This document shows positions 6,411 to 15,143 of a stretch of 16,779 bases of DNA, piece after piece. Position numbers and translations under genes: made by a program. Position 1 is the stretch's first letter, and each line of letters opens with the position of its first letter. The notes below the pieces were generated by a model, which worked only from the letters and a program-made list of their open reading frames with translations, was not told where the DNA came from and ran no database searches. Source of the DNA: an uncultured Arcobacter sp. (GTDB lineage Bacteria > Campylobacterota > Campylobacteria > Campylobacterales > Arcobacteraceae); NCBI GenBank assembly GCA_913062735.1, contig CAJXWI010000007.1:1-16779 (forward strand), in the 5' to 3' direction.

Positions 6411-8966
6411 ATGGATATTAGAAAAGAATTTTTAGATTATTTTGAAAATAAAGGACATAAGGTTATTTCTTCTATGCCTTTGGTTCCAGATGATCCAACA
6501 TTAATGTTTGTTAATGCAGGTATGGTTCAATTTAAAGATATTTTTACAGGCGCTGTTCCTAGACCTAAAAATCCAAGAGCCACTTCATGTCAGCTGTGTT
6601 TACGAGCAGGTGGGAAGCACAATGATTTAGAAAATGTTGGTTATACAGCAAGACATCATACACTTTTTGAAATGTTAGGAAATTTTTCTTTTGGAGATTA
6701 TTTTAAAGAAGAAGCCATTGCTAATGCTTGGGAGTTTATTACTAAGAACCTAGAACTTCCTATTGAAAAACTTTGGGTTACTGTTCATGACAGTGATGAT
6801 GAAGCCTATGAATTATGGACAAAACATATAAAAAAAGACAGAATTATTAAATTTGGAGACAAAGACAACTTCTGGTCTATGGGAGATACAGGTGCCTGTG
6901 GTCCATGTTCTGAAATATTTTATGACCAAGGAGAAGAACACTTCTCTGGCCCTGAAGATAAAATGGGGGGAGAAGGAGATAGATTCCTAGAAATCTGGAA
7001 CTTAGTATTTATGCAATACGAAAGAAGCAAAGATGGAACACTAAATCCTCTTCCAAAACCTTCTATTGATACAGGTATGGGATTAGAGAGAGTTATTGCT
7101 ATAAAAGAAGGCGTATTAAACAACTTTGATTCTTCAAACTTTTTACCTCTAATTAACAAACTAGAAGAACTTGTAGGTAAAAAAACTACTAAAAAGACTA
7201 TTGGTTCATACAGAGTAATTGCTGATCATTTAAGAGCAAGTGCTTTTATGTTATCTCAAGGAATACTTTTTGATAAAGAAGGTAAGGGTTATGTTTTACG
7301 AAGAATTTTAAGACGTGCTGTAAGACATGGTTATTTACTTGGGTTTAGAAAACCCTATATGGCTGATCTTTATGATACTTTAGCAGATATTTTAGGTGAA
7401 CACTACAGTGAACTTATAGAAAATGCAGCTTATGTAAAAGAACAGCTTACCCTAGAAGAAGCAAGGTTTTTTAAAACTATTGATTTGGGTATGAATATAT
7501 TTAATGATGAGTTAAAAAATACTAAAGATATTTTTTCAGGAGAAGTTGCTTTTAAACTTTATGATACCTATGGTTTTCCTTTAGATCTTACTGAAGATAT
7601 GTTAAGAGATAACAATATAAAAGTAGATAATAAAAGCTTTGATACCTTAATGAGTGCACAAAAAGCAAAAGCAAAAGCTTCTTGGAAAGGTGCGCTTGAT
7701 GAGTCTTCAAGTGGAGATTTTAAGGCTTTATTAGAAAAATACGGTGAAAATGAATTTATTGGTTATGACAGTATTATTAATGAAACAAAAATTCTAGCAC
7801 TTTTAGATGAGAATTATAAAGAAGTAAGTACTTTAGAAAAAAATAAAAAAGGTTTTATTCTTTTAGAAAAAACTCCTTTTTATGCAACTTCTGGGGGACA
7901 AAATGGAGATATTGGTGTATTAAAAAATAAAGAAGTAGTAGCAAAAATTACTGCAACTTCTAAATATTTTGGACTTAATTTATCAGAAGTTATCATAAAA
8001 GATGGAAATATCAAACAAGGTGATTTACTTACTGCACAAGTAATAAATAGAAGCGAAGTTGCAAAACACCACAGTGCAACCCATCTTTTACAAAGTGCTT
8101 TAAAAGAAGTACTTGGATCAACTGTATCTCAAGCTGGTTCTTTAAATGATGCAACACGTTTACGATTTGATTTTACTTATGCAAAAGCTATGAGCAGTTC
8201 TCAATTAAATGACGTTGAAAATCTAGTAAACACTATGATAGCAGATGGAATATCTGGAAACGTAGAAGAATTACCAATAGAAGAAGCAAAAAACAAAGGC
8301 GCTATTGCTATGTTTGGTGAAAAATATGGGAAAACAGTAAGAGTTGTTACGTTTGAAGATAGATCTGTTGAGTTTTGTGGGGGTACGCACGTAAATAACA
8401 CGGCAGACATTGGTTCTTTTTATATTGTTAAAGAATCAGGTGTTAGTGCAGGAGTTAGACGAATAGAGGCTGTATGTTCTCTTTCAGCTGTTAAATATGC
8501 AAAAGATATTATTACAAAAATGAACGAAGTAGAAAAAGAAGTTAAAAATACCGATGTAATTCAAGGTATTAATAAACTAAAAGAACAAATCAAAACACTA
8601 AAAACAGAAGTAAACGAAGCCTTAAGTGCAAGTGTAAGCCCTATTAATGAAGAAGTTATAGGTGATGTTAAAATAGTTGTAGATGTTGTTAAAACGGGTG
8701 ATATTAAAAAAATTGTTGATGATTTAAAAAATGGCAATGAAAAACTTGCTGTTCTTTTATTGCAAGCAAAAGGCGATAAAGTAATGTTGGTTGCAGGAAG
8801 TAAAAATACTTCTATAAAAGCAGGCGATTGGATTAAACAAATTGCTCCTATTGTTGGCGGAGGCGGTGGAGGACGACCTGACTTTGCACAAGCTGGTGGA
8901 AAAGATGTTAGTAAAATCGAAGAAGCTAAAAATGCAGCCCTTGGTTATGCAAAAGAAAACCTTTAG
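6411..8966 (+). CDS. alaS: Alanine--tRNA ligase (AlaS)
   Basis: Charges tRNA-Ala and hydrolyses mischarged Ser/Gly-tRNA-Ala in the cytoplasm. The 851 residues are near the usual 850-880. The class II core (about 1-240) begins [11 protein letters not shown] and contains [18 protein letters not shown] (81-98) and the motif 3 region around DTGMGLERV (220-228). The tRNA-binding stretch includes [14 protein letters not shown] (294-307). The editing domain has its zinc ligands: His554 and His558 in HSATH, and Cys656 and His660 in CGGTH. A short coiled segment (about 700-740) leads to the C-Ala domain with the glycine run and RPDFAQAGG (822-830). The ATG at 6411 is chosen because the protein then starts at the usual position; a GGGAT lies just upstream. 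It heads a tight three-gene set. Confidence 0.97.
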   Translation: MDIRKEFLDYFENKGHKVISSMPLVPDDPTLMFVNAGMVQFKDIFTGAVPRPKNPRATSCQLCLRAGGKHNDLENVGYTARHHTLFEMLGNFSFGDYFKEEAIANAWEFITKNLELPIEKLWVTVHDSDDEAYELWTKHIKKDRIIKFGDKDNFWSMGDTGACGPCSEIFYDQGEEHFSGPEDKMGGEGDRFLEIWNLVFMQYERSKDGTLNPLPKPSIDTGMGLERVIAIKEGVLNNFDSSNFLPLINKLEELVGKKTTKKTIGSYRVIADHLRASAFMLSQGILFDKEGKGYVLRRILRRAVRHGYLLGFRKPYMADLYDTLADILGEHYSELIENAAYVKEQLTLEEARFFKTIDLGMNIFNDELKNTKDIFSGEVAFKLYDTYGFPLDLTEDMLRDNNIKVDNKSFDTLMSAQKAKAKASWKGALDESSSGDFKALLEKYGENEFIGYDSIINETKILALLDENYKEVSTLEKNKKGFILLEKTPFYATSGGQNGDIGVLKNKEVVAKITATSKYFGLNLSEVIIKDGNIKQGDLLTAQVINRSEVAKHHSATHLLQSALKEVLGSTVSQAGSLNDATRLRFDFTYAKAMSSSQLNDVENLVNTMIADGISGNVEELPIEEAKNKGAIAMFGEKYGKTVRVVTFEDRSVEFCGGTHVNNTADIGSFYIVKESGVSAGVRRIEAVCSLSAVKYAKDIITKMNEVEKEVKNTDVIQGINKLKEQIKTLKTEVNEALSASVSPINEEVIGDVKIVVDVVKTGDIKKIVDDLKNGNEKLAVLLLQAKGDKVMLVAGSKNTSIKAGDWIKQIAPIVGGGGGGRPDFAQAGGKDVSKIEEAKNAALGYAKENL

Positions 8967-8971
8967 TATAC

Positions 8972-9451
8972 ATGAGCGATATTTTTACTAACTTTTTAAC
9001 ACAAATCGTATTTCTACATGTAGTCTGCGCCATTATATGGCTTGGAGGCATGATAGTTTTACGATATGCCGTTCATTTCTCTATGCAAGAAATAGCAGAA
9101 CCTAGAATTAAAATAGAAAGAAGTTTACAAAACCTTAATAATTTTTTTAAATTACTTATTCCTTCTATACTTCTTTTATTATTAAGTGCTCTTATTCTTA
9201 TATATACACTTTCTTTAAATCAAAGTACTTTATATTCCACTATAATACTTAAAGAAGTTATTTTCACTGCAATGGCTGCTGTATTTGTTTTTGTATATAT
9301 CAAAAGAAATCAAGCTCAAAAAGCCTTTGAAATGGGTGAAATGTTAAAAACAAAAAATATATTAATTCTTATATCCAAATATTTAATTCCTTTAAATATT
9401 TTTTTAGGATTTATAGCTGTTTATTTAGGGGTAGTTCTAAGAGCTATCTGA
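8972..9451 (+). CDS. Small four-helix membrane protein, CopD-like
   Basis: 159 residues with four predicted membrane helices (about 10-30, 58-80, 89-110 and 130-155). The first helix carries LHVVCAIIWLGGMI (15-28), the His-x6-Trp-x-Gly-Gly pattern seen in CopD and related four-helix integral membrane proteins, which suggests metal or haem association; His16 and His35 are the only histidines. I cannot assign a specific function. It starts 5 nt after the alaS stop with no strong Shine-Dalgarno, so translation probably depends on ribosomes finishing alaS, and it is followed 13 nt later by the NlpC/P60 gene. Being next to alaS need not mean a shared role. Confidence 0.75.
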   Translation: MSDIFTNFLTQIVFLHVVCAIIWLGGMIVLRYAVHFSMQEIAEPRIKIERSLQNLNNFFKLLIPSILLLLLSALILIYTLSLNQSTLYSTIILKEVIFTAMAAVFVFVYIKRNQAQKAFEMGEMLKTKNILILISKYLIPLNIFLGFIAVYLGVVLRAI

Positions 9452-9464
9452 TAAAAGAGGGAAA

Positions 9465-9968
9465 ATGATAAGAACATTTTTTTTATTAATCTGTGCAAGT
9501 TTTCTTTTTGTCTCCTGTGTTTCTACACAAAAAAAACAAATAAGCGCTCCAAAAAAACTCTATACACAAAAAACCTACCAAGATAATAATATTTCAAAAG
9601 CTTTATTAAACTATTTTAACACCCACAGAGATATTGTTTATAAACTAGGTGGTAATACAAGGAAAGTTCAGGACTGCTCTTCTTTTGTTCAAAAAGCCTT
9701 TAAACAAAGCCTAAATATATCATTACCAAGAACAACCTATTATCAAGCTAAAAGAGGTTTTTTTATAAATAAAAGTGACTTACAAACAGGAGATTTGGTA
9801 TTTTTTAAACCTTCTAAAAAATACCGTCATGTAGGCATTTATTTAAAAGATAAAAAGTTTATGCATATTAGTTCTTCAAAAGGTGTTATTATTTCTACTT
9901 TAGACAATGTATATTGGAAAAAATATTATTGGAAAAGTAAAAGAGTTATTCCTGTAAAAACTAAATAA
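9465..9968 (+). CDS. NlpC/P60-family cell-wall peptidase lipoprotein
   Basis: Probable outer-membrane lipoprotein cutting peptide stems of peptidoglycan (gamma-D-Glu-Dap bond in the family). A signal peptide ends in LFVSC, so Cys18 is the likely lipidated residue; the Phe at -3 makes the lipobox slightly atypical. The NlpC/P60 domain (about 48-163) has the catalytic triad: Cys71 in DCSSF, His122 in RHVGIY and His134 in FMHISS. LQTGDLVFF (106-114) is also standard. 167 residues, similar to Spr/MepS-type single-domain enzymes. ATG at 9465 has GAGGG close upstream. The gene ends by overlapping the 3' end of the opposite-strand FosA-like gene by 8 nt. Substrate specificity is inferred from family only. 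Confidence 0.9.
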   Translation: MIRTFFLLICASFLFVSCVSTQKKQISAPKKLYTQKTYQDNNISKALLNYFNTHRDIVYKLGGNTRKVQDCSSFVQKAFKQSLNISLPRTTYYQAKRGFFINKSDLQTGDLVFFKPSKKYRHVGIYLKDKKFMHISSSKGVIISTLDNVYWKKYYWKSKRVIPVKTK

Positions 9969-10362
9969 AATATTCTAAGTTTTCAAAATCTTTTTTATTA
10001 AGTGATTTTAATCTGCTTTGCAAAGAACCCACATGTATTTCTATTTTATGTAAATCAGGATCCAAGAGATATAGGGATTTTCCTTCAGAAGAGTTCTCTT
10101 TCCATAAATGTACTTTTTTTTCTAAAAGAAAAGCAACGTATTTATCATAATCTTCATTCTTAATATCAAAAGCAATATGAGAATAATCGCCTCTAAAATC
10201 AACTTCATCAATATTCAAACAAAACCACAAATCACCTATTGATAAATAAGCACCTTTTTCCCATTTGGCATGTGCTTTAAAACCCAAGATATTAACATAA
10301 AAGTCAAATGACTTATCAAGATTTGATACTGCCAATGTGATATGATTAAGGCCTTGTAACAT
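9961..10362 (-). CDS. fosA-like: FosA-like fosfomycin-resistance glyoxalase-fold enzyme (VOC family)
   Basis: VOC-fold metalloenzyme that resembles FosA, which opens the fosfomycin epoxide with glutathione. 133 residues, close to FosA (about 135-141). Compared from memory with the Pseudomonas enzyme, the metal ligands are all present: His7, His62 and Glu108. Also kept are Thr9, Tyr39, Trp46, Lys88, Asn90, Ser92, Glu93, Gly94, Ser96, Tyr98, Asp101 and Arg117, which bind fosfomycin or the K+ ion. The loop between Cys48 and His62 is two residues shorter. The ATG at 10362 has AGGAG 6 nt upstream, and this Shine-Dalgarno overlaps the TAG stop of the diguanylate cyclase, so the two are cotranscribed and coupled. 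The thiol donor in this organism, and whether fosfomycin is the true substrate, are not shown by the sequence. Confidence 0.88.
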   Translation of the reverse strand: MLQGLNHITLAVSNLDKSFDFYVNILGFKAHAKWEKGAYLSIGDLWFCLNIDEVDFRGDYSHIAFDIKNEDYDKYVAFLLEKKVHLWKENSSEGKSLYLLDPDLHKIEIHVGSLQSRLKSLNKKDFENLEYFI

Positions 10363-10370
10363 ATACTCTC

Positions 10371-12854
10371 CTAGGCTATTATAGTTTTGTTTTTACCTTC
10401 TTTTTTGGCTTTATATAGGGCCTTATCTACTCTTTTAAAAATACTATCAATACTGTCTTCATTGGTGAACTGTGTTAAACCCAAAGAAATAGTTTGCTTG
10501 CCTATTTCTTTGAAATTTTCTTTTTCTATTATCTTTCTAATGTTTTCTGCAACAATATACGATTTTTTTCTATTCGTATGTTCACACACAATTATAAATT
10601 CTTCACCACCCCACCTAGCAACTATATCAGTTATTCTAACATTATCTTTTAATATTTTTGCAATATGTGCTAAAGTTTTATCTCCAACATCATGACCATA
10701 GTCGTCATTTATACATTTAAAATTATCACTATCAATCATAATTATTGAAAAATCCACTTGATACCTATTGAATTCTTCAATTTTAAGTATCATTAATTCA
10801 TCAAATTTATTTCTATTGTATAAACCCGTTAGTTTGTCTCTTAAAGAAAGAGCTTCCAATCTTTTTTTATCTGTAATATCTTGGCAAATGCAACGGTAAC
10901 CAATTTTTTCTTCATTTTTATAAATAGCTTCAATATAAATAGTAAATTCTTTTGTTTCTTTATTTTTTGTATGCATTTTAATCTCACCAACAAAAGATTT
11001 ACCTCGTTTAAGTGTATTCCACAATTTTTTAATAAATTCTTTTGTGGTGCTTTCATGTTTCATTAAAATATGGTTTTTCCCTAAAAGCTCAGCTTCTCTA
11101 TAGCCCAAACACAATGAATAGGCTTTATTTAGATGAGTAATATTCCCTTTCAAATCTGTATTTAATATCATCACATATTTATTTACCATTTCTTGTTGCT
11201 CTTTAATCTCCATATTAGCAAGTGTCAGTTTTGCATTAATACTTTTTACCGATCTGTTTTTATAAAAAATTGAGATTAGAATTATCAAAAAAACAACAGA
11301 CAGTTGAATAATCATAGTGTAATCAACAGCATTTTGATAATTTAAAGAAATCCATTTGTTTTTTATTACTGCTTTTTCTTTTTCACTAATAAGCGCAATA
11401 ATTTTGTTAAAAATACTATTTAAAAGTACTTCATCATTTCTAGTTCCTACACTTAAGCGCCATTTTTCATCAAATTTACCTGATATTTTTAGATTTTCAA
11501 TGTATTTATTTTGAATAACATAAGCAACAGAATACAAAGAGCCAATAAACCCAAATATTTCACCATTCTTTACTTTATCTAGTCCATCCTCAACACTTGA
11601 AACTTCAATTAATTCTAAGCTTGGATATTTGTCTCTTAAGATAGAAGTATAAGCATAGTTTTTTACAACACCTACTTTTTCTAAAGGAATGTCAGAAATT
11701 TTATTAATAAAACGTTGATTAAATCGTGTAGCAATAATCAAAGGAACGTCAATTAATACTTTAGAAAAATTAAGATATTGTGATCGTTCTTTTGTTTGCA
11801 TAATTAAGGGAAACATATCACATCTTCTTTTTTTCGCATATTCTAAAGAACTACTCCAAGAAGATGTTTTAACCAGTTTAAGAGGAATGGGAATATGCTT
11901 TTGAAAAAGCTTTATATAATCAGAAGATATACCTATATAGTTGTGCATCTCAATTTTTTCATAAGGCATCCAATCAGGATCGATACAAAAATTAATTCTT
12001 TTTTTATTCGTTAAAAATTGTCTCTCTTTTTTGGTAAAAAATTCTATTTTTTCTTTATTATTGTTAATATCCATCCATTTTTTCTTTAAGTTTTGTACTT
12101 TTGCAAAAGCCAAATCTTTTTGTGCTTTAACTAGAAGATCTTTTAAAATATTATTTTTTTTAACACCCATCTTTAGTGCCGTTTTATTTGGAAAAGAAAA
12201 ATCGCTTCCATTTAAGACTTTTAAACTACTCAACCAAGAGCTTTGCATATAATAAGTAAGTGAAGGAACACTTCCTATTGCAGCATCTGCTTTTCCTAAA
12301 GAAACAGCTTCTACCGCTTTTTGAGTTGAAGCACTTAAAACCAAAGGAATCAAAGGAAAGTTTTTCTTCAAGTATTCATGTAAAAAAGTATCTCTGGCAA
12401 CGGCTAACTTTTTGCTTTCAAAATCTTTCATACTCTCTATATTGAGGCTCTTTTTAAGTAAAAAACCAGTGTTATAAGAAATATAATCAAAAGATGTAAA
12501 ATCAATGTATTCTTTTCTTTTAGGAGTTACTGCAATATAAGGAATAACATCTATGGAGTTAGTTTTTAACATATTAAGATATTGTGACCAAGAATAATTT
12601 TCTATGAATTTAACTTCTAAGCCAAGTTTTTCGGATAATAACTGTATATATTCTACAGCATAACCTTTTATTTCATCATTTTTTGTAAATGAAAAAGGAG
12701 GAAAGTTATTTAGGTGGGCTACTTTTAGGTATTTTTTATTTTTAAGATATTCTTTTTCTTCTTCATTAAAAAGCAATTCGGATGAATATAAATTATTTGC
12801 TAAAAAAATAAAAACAATAATAAATAATAATTTTTTACAAATATAAGTATTCAT
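10371..12854 (-). CDS. Membrane diguanylate cyclase with two periplasmic SBP_bac_3 domains, PAS and GGDEF
   Basis: Makes cyclic di-GMP from GTP in response to a periplasmic signal; 827 residues. A signal segment (about 5-22) precedes two solute-binding domains of the amino-acid-binding type, about 40-262 and 283-504. Each keeps the ligand-contacting Arg after a Thr (TPKR, Arg113; TKER, Arg357). A membrane helix (about 514-531) leads to a PAS domain (about 555-665) and the GGDEF domain (about 667-827): LTGLYNR (675-681), the MIDSDNFK metal site with Asp708, the GGEEF active loop (749-753) and an inhibitory I-site RITD (740-743), so product feedback is expected. The layout resembles EvgS/BvgS-type tandem sensors but with a cyclase output. 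The start at 12854 has only a weak ribosome site; TATAGT at 12875-12880 may be its -10. The FosA-like gene follows after 7 nt. Confidence 0.93.
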   Translation of the reverse strand: MNTYICKKLLFIIVFIFLANNLYSSELLFNEEEKEYLKNKKYLKVAHLNNFPPFSFTKNDEIKGYAVEYIQLLSEKLGLEVKFIENYSWSQYLNMLKTNSIDVIPYIAVTPKRKEYIDFTSFDYISYNTGFLLKKSLNIESMKDFESKKLAVARDTFLHEYLKKNFPLIPLVLSASTQKAVEAVSLGKADAAIGSVPSLTYYMQSSWLSSLKVLNGSDFSFPNKTALKMGVKKNNILKDLLVKAQKDLAFAKVQNLKKKWMDINNNKEKIEFFTKKERQFLTNKKRINFCIDPDWMPYEKIEMHNYIGISSDYIKLFQKHIPIPLKLVKTSSWSSSLEYAKKRRCDMFPLIMQTKERSQYLNFSKVLIDVPLIIATRFNQRFINKISDIPLEKVGVVKNYAYTSILRDKYPSLELIEVSSVEDGLDKVKNGEIFGFIGSLYSVAYVIQNKYIENLKISGKFDEKWRLSVGTRNDEVLLNSIFNKIIALISEKEKAVIKNKWISLNYQNAVDYTMIIQLSVVFLIILISIFYKNRSVKSINAKLTLANMEIKEQQEMVNKYVMILNTDLKGNITHLNKAYSLCLGYREAELLGKNHILMKHESTTKEFIKKLWNTLKRGKSFVGEIKMHTKNKETKEFTIYIEAIYKNEEKIGYRCICQDITDKKRLEALSLRDKLTGLYNRNKFDELMILKIEEFNRYQVDFSIIMIDSDNFKCINDDYGHDVGDKTLAHIAKILKDNVRITDIVARWGGEEFIIVCEHTNRKKSYIVAENIRKIIEKENFKEIGKQTISLGLTQFTNEDSIDSIFKRVDKALYKAKKEGKNKTIIA

Positions 12855-12920
12855 GTATTAGTCTACTGAATTTAACTATATTCCTTCTTAAATTTTAAAT
12901 AAATAATCTTTATAGTGTAA

Positions 12921-13850
12921 TTAAAAGCCACCATATAAATACACAAATAAAGGAATACTAATAACAGATACTAAAGTTGAAAGAAATACCGTTAATGAAG
13001 CTTTTTCTGGTTTTGCATTCAGCAATACTGCTAAGGTAACCGAGTTCCCTGCCATGGGAACAATTGAGTATAAAAACAGTACTTTATACAAATCATTATT
13101 TAAAATTTGTAAAAACGTTTTATCAATATATATAAAAAATAACATGGCAAGTGGCCAAAAAATAAATTTTAAAATAAAAGCAATAGTAATAAACTTTTTG
13201 TCCCAGTTATCTTCATTGCCTTTTAAACCAAGAAGTCCCATTCCTAACATCATCATTCCTAAAATTCCATAAGCACCTTTAAACTGTGAGGTATAAGCAC
13301 TTAATGTTTCTGGAATTTCTAAGCCCATAATATTTAAAAACAAGCCTAAAACAAAAGCATACAAAATGGGTAGTTTTGATATTTTAATAAGAGATTCTTT
13401 TACGGTAAAATTTCCTTTTGCCGTCACATAAAAACCAGTAGTACTTTCGTATAATAAAGAGGCAAGAACAGCAAAGATATAAATATCAGCTAAGGCAGGT
13501 GGAAAAAAAATCACAGCAAGAGGAATTCCAAAATAACCCGTATTTCCACTACCTGCTGAAAAAGCTAAAATATTTCCAGTAGGATTATTCCACGATTTTC
13601 CCCATATAAATAAAGCTAAAAATGCTAGCAAAGAAGCAAAAATATATAAAAAAATAGGAATCATGGCGATTGCAAAATCAATTTTAACAGAAAGAGTTGC
13701 AGAAAAAACAACAATAGGTCCTAAAATATAGACAAGTAATGCAGCAATAGATTCTCTTTGTACATGCAGTGCTTTTGCGGCAACATAACCTAAAATGACA
13801 TTAAAGTATAAGGGAAAGATTTTAAGTAAGATAATAAAAAATAAAGACAT
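12921..13850 (-). CDS. AEC-family (auxin efflux carrier type) transporter
   Basis: Inner-membrane secondary transporter, 309 residues with about ten hydrophobic segments arranged as two repeats of five. The family signatures are visible: SGNTGYFGIPLA (101-112) in the first half, and VPMAGNSVTLAVLL (264-277) followed by a hydrophobic last helix in the second. Bacterial members carry carboxylates such as malate or malonate, but the substrate cannot be read here. The ATG at 13850 has AGGA 6 nt upstream. It is transcribed towards the diguanylate cyclase with 66 nt between them and has its own promoter within a palindrome. Confidence 0.9.
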   Translation of the reverse strand: MSLFFIILLKIFPLYFNVILGYVAAKALHVQRESIAALLVYILGPIVVFSATLSVKIDFAIAMIPIFLYIFASLLAFLALFIWGKSWNNPTGNILAFSAGSGNTGYFGIPLAVIFFPPALADIYIFAVLASLLYESTTGFYVTAKGNFTVKESLIKISKLPILYAFVLGLFLNIMGLEIPETLSAYTSQFKGAYGILGMMMLGMGLLGLKGNEDNWDKKFITIAFILKFIFWPLAMLFFIYIDKTFLQILNNDLYKVLFLYSIVPMAGNSVTLAVLLNAKPEKASLTVFLSTLVSVISIPLFVYLYGGF

Positions 13851-13858
13851 TGAAAATC

Positions 13859-13890
13859 CTAGGTAAGTAATAATGCTTATTATAACCTAG
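13859..13890 (-). promoter_or_regulatory. Promoter of AEC transporter gene inside a palindrome
   Basis: The minus strand has a perfect TATAAT at 13879-13884. It lies within a dyad: CTAGGT (13859-13864) pairs with ACCTAG (13885-13890), and inside it TAATAA (13868-13873) pairs with TTATTA (13877-13882). The outer left arm abuts the AGGA ribosome site of the transporter gene. Predicted transcription starts near 13872, giving a very short leader. This arrangement suits a repressor covering the -10 element. No -35 is apparent. Confidence 0.5.
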
Positions 13891-13948
13891 ATTAGTTGAA
13901 TAGAAGTAAATACGAAATCATTATATAAAAAGTATAGGGAGAAAGGAT

Positions 13949-14002
13949 ATGATTTATATGATTATAAATAATCATATAATCGCTTTATTTAAATTAGTAT
14001 AA
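13949..14002 (+). CDS. Possible 17-residue hydrophobic peptide ORF (speculative)
   Basis: ATG at 13949 follows AGGGAG and AAAGGAT at workable spacing, and the frame reads MIYMIINNHIIALFKLV then TAA. AT-rich TATATAA-like sequence at 13922-13928 could be a -10. The peptide is mostly hydrophobic with one Lys near the end. A 10-bp-arm palindrome overlaps codons 2-11. It could be a leader peptide, a remnant or chance; the TAA is followed at once by an AAGGAG that has no usable start codon after it, which is what a decayed downstream gene would leave. Low confidence that it is expressed. Confidence 0.2.
   Translation: MIYMIINNHIIALFKLV
13951..13981. repeat. AT-rich palindrome
   Basis: TATATGATTA (13955-13964) and TAATCATATA (13969-13978) are perfect 10-bp inverted arms around a 4-nt loop, and the pairing extends three more bases on each side if one T is bulged. 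It lies about 75-100 bp upstream of the AEC gene's -10. It has no T-tract on either side to act as a terminator, so an operator or chance AT-rich symmetry are the options. Confidence 0.5.
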
Positions 14003-14168
14003 AAGGAGTTCATAATAATATCAAATAAAACAATTCGTGTTTACTTCAACTGCTGAAATTATAATAAACCTAAATGAACTAAAAGTGACATTCTAGAAAA
14101 AAGAAAAATATGCTAAATAATTTTTGTATTCTTGGATTTTTTTTTAATTCAAGGATTTAACATAGGAC

Positions 14169-15116
14169 CTATTCTACTCTTGATTTTTCATACAAGAATT
14201 CTAAAACACTTGAAATACTTCTTGTGTATGGAGCATCAAAACCTTGAATCTCACAGTACTTAATCACTGTTCCGCAAATTTCTTCTAATTCTAGGTCTTT
14301 ATTATTATTTTTATCTATCCACATTGAAGGTTTAATTGAATCAAATTTTTTCATTAATTCAAACATATCATCAACCTCCTTTTGTTTTATTCCTAAATCA
14401 AGAGCATTAGAGGCAAGAGCTGCTTCTTTCATTAATCCATATACAAGTTTTGATGTTTTTGTATTGTTTATTAATACACCTGATTTTTCTTCTAAGAGTG
14501 CACAAGATGCACTTACTCCATTATTAATAATTAACTTAAGCCATAATTCTTTTATTATATTCTTTGAAAGTATTGTTTTAGTAGGAGTAGCATCTAACAT
14601 TGTTTTTAGGCTATTTAGAAAAACTTCATTTTCTTTATTAGGAAAAAGTGCACCTAAAATAGTTTCTACTTCTCCTTGGGCTTCTACTAATCCAGGTTTA
14701 ATAATATGAGCGGCTATAAGCCTTGTTAATCCTCCTATTACAAATTCTTTTTTAATATGTTTTGCCAAAATATTTTCGTTTTCAACTCCATTTTGTAGAG
14801 ATACAATATAGGGTATATTATTTGAGTTTTGAAACCATGAAGACAACTCTATTGCAATCTTTTGTGTTGACATAGATTTTGTTGTAAGAAAAACAACATC
14901 AATATTTGAAAAATCTTTTTGTATTAACTCTTGCATTGAACAAACATTGACTTTTTCTTCTATTTTGTATTCTGGATGGGACAGTAGCAAAATATTATTT
15001 TGTAAATATTCTAGGGTTTTGCCTCTTGATACAAACTGCACGTGATGTTTTTTCTCTTGCAACAAAAGCCCGTAAAAACTTCCAATGCCACCTACTCCAA
15101 TAACAACAATATTCAT
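14169..15116 (-). CDS. panE: 2-dehydropantoate 2-reductase (PanE/ApbA family)
   Basis: NADPH-dependent reduction of ketopantoate to pantoate for coenzyme A synthesis. 315 residues, usual for the family. The Rossmann start MNIVVIGVGGIGS holds GVGGIG (7-12); QNG (108-110) and the catalytic Lys194 in LWLKLIINN (191-199) are present, as is the KPSMWID region (262-268) corresponding to the usual SM.QD, and Glu276 is the likely catalytic acid. I placed the start at ATG 15116 because AAGGA lies 6 nt upstream and the nucleotide-binding strand begins there; an in-frame ATG at 15170 would add 18 residues and run past the -10 element. Many family members reduce other keto acids, so pantothenate synthesis is likely rather than certain. 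Confidence 0.88.
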   Translation of the reverse strand: MNIVVIGVGGIGSFYGLLLQEKKHHVQFVSRGKTLEYLQNNILLLSHPEYKIEEKVNVCSMQELIQKDFSNIDVVFLTTKSMSTQKIAIELSSWFQNSNNIPYIVSLQNGVENENILAKHIKKEFVIGGLTRLIAAHIIKPGLVEAQGEVETILGALFPNKENEVFLNSLKTMLDATPTKTILSKNIIKELWLKLIINNGVSASCALLEEKSGVLINNTKTSKLVYGLMKEAALASNALDLGIKQKEVDDMFELMKKFDSIKPSMWIDKNNNKDLELEEICGTVIKYCEIQGFDAPYTRSISSVLEFLYEKSRVE

Positions 15117-15143
15117 AACAATCCTTGCATGATTTTTAAGTAC

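Larger units (their letters stand above)
13891..14168. other. Intergenic region between AEC gene and panE
   Basis: With 13851-13890 this makes a 318-nt gap without an established gene. It contains the AEC promoter end, a 10-bp-arm palindrome (13951-13981), a possible 17-codon ORF (13949-14002), and a ribosome-site-like AAGGAG at 14003-14008 with no start codon at proper distance. A short open frame (14019-14096, plus) ends in a protein-like stretch but has no convincing start. Near the panE end, 14128-14139 and 14147-14158 are near-identical 12-mers (10 of 12), and 14131-14153 can form an 8-bp stem without a useful T-tract. I see no RNA gene. Confidence 0.6.

Noticed and set aside
10387..10695. 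Open frame of 102 codons on the plus strand
   Set aside because: It lies antisense to the GGDEF domain of the cyclase, whose motifs are intact; a shadow frame.
14131..14153. Stem-loop after panE as an intrinsic terminator
   Set aside because: The 8-bp stem has a G-U and few GC pairs, and no T-tract follows it directly in the panE direction.
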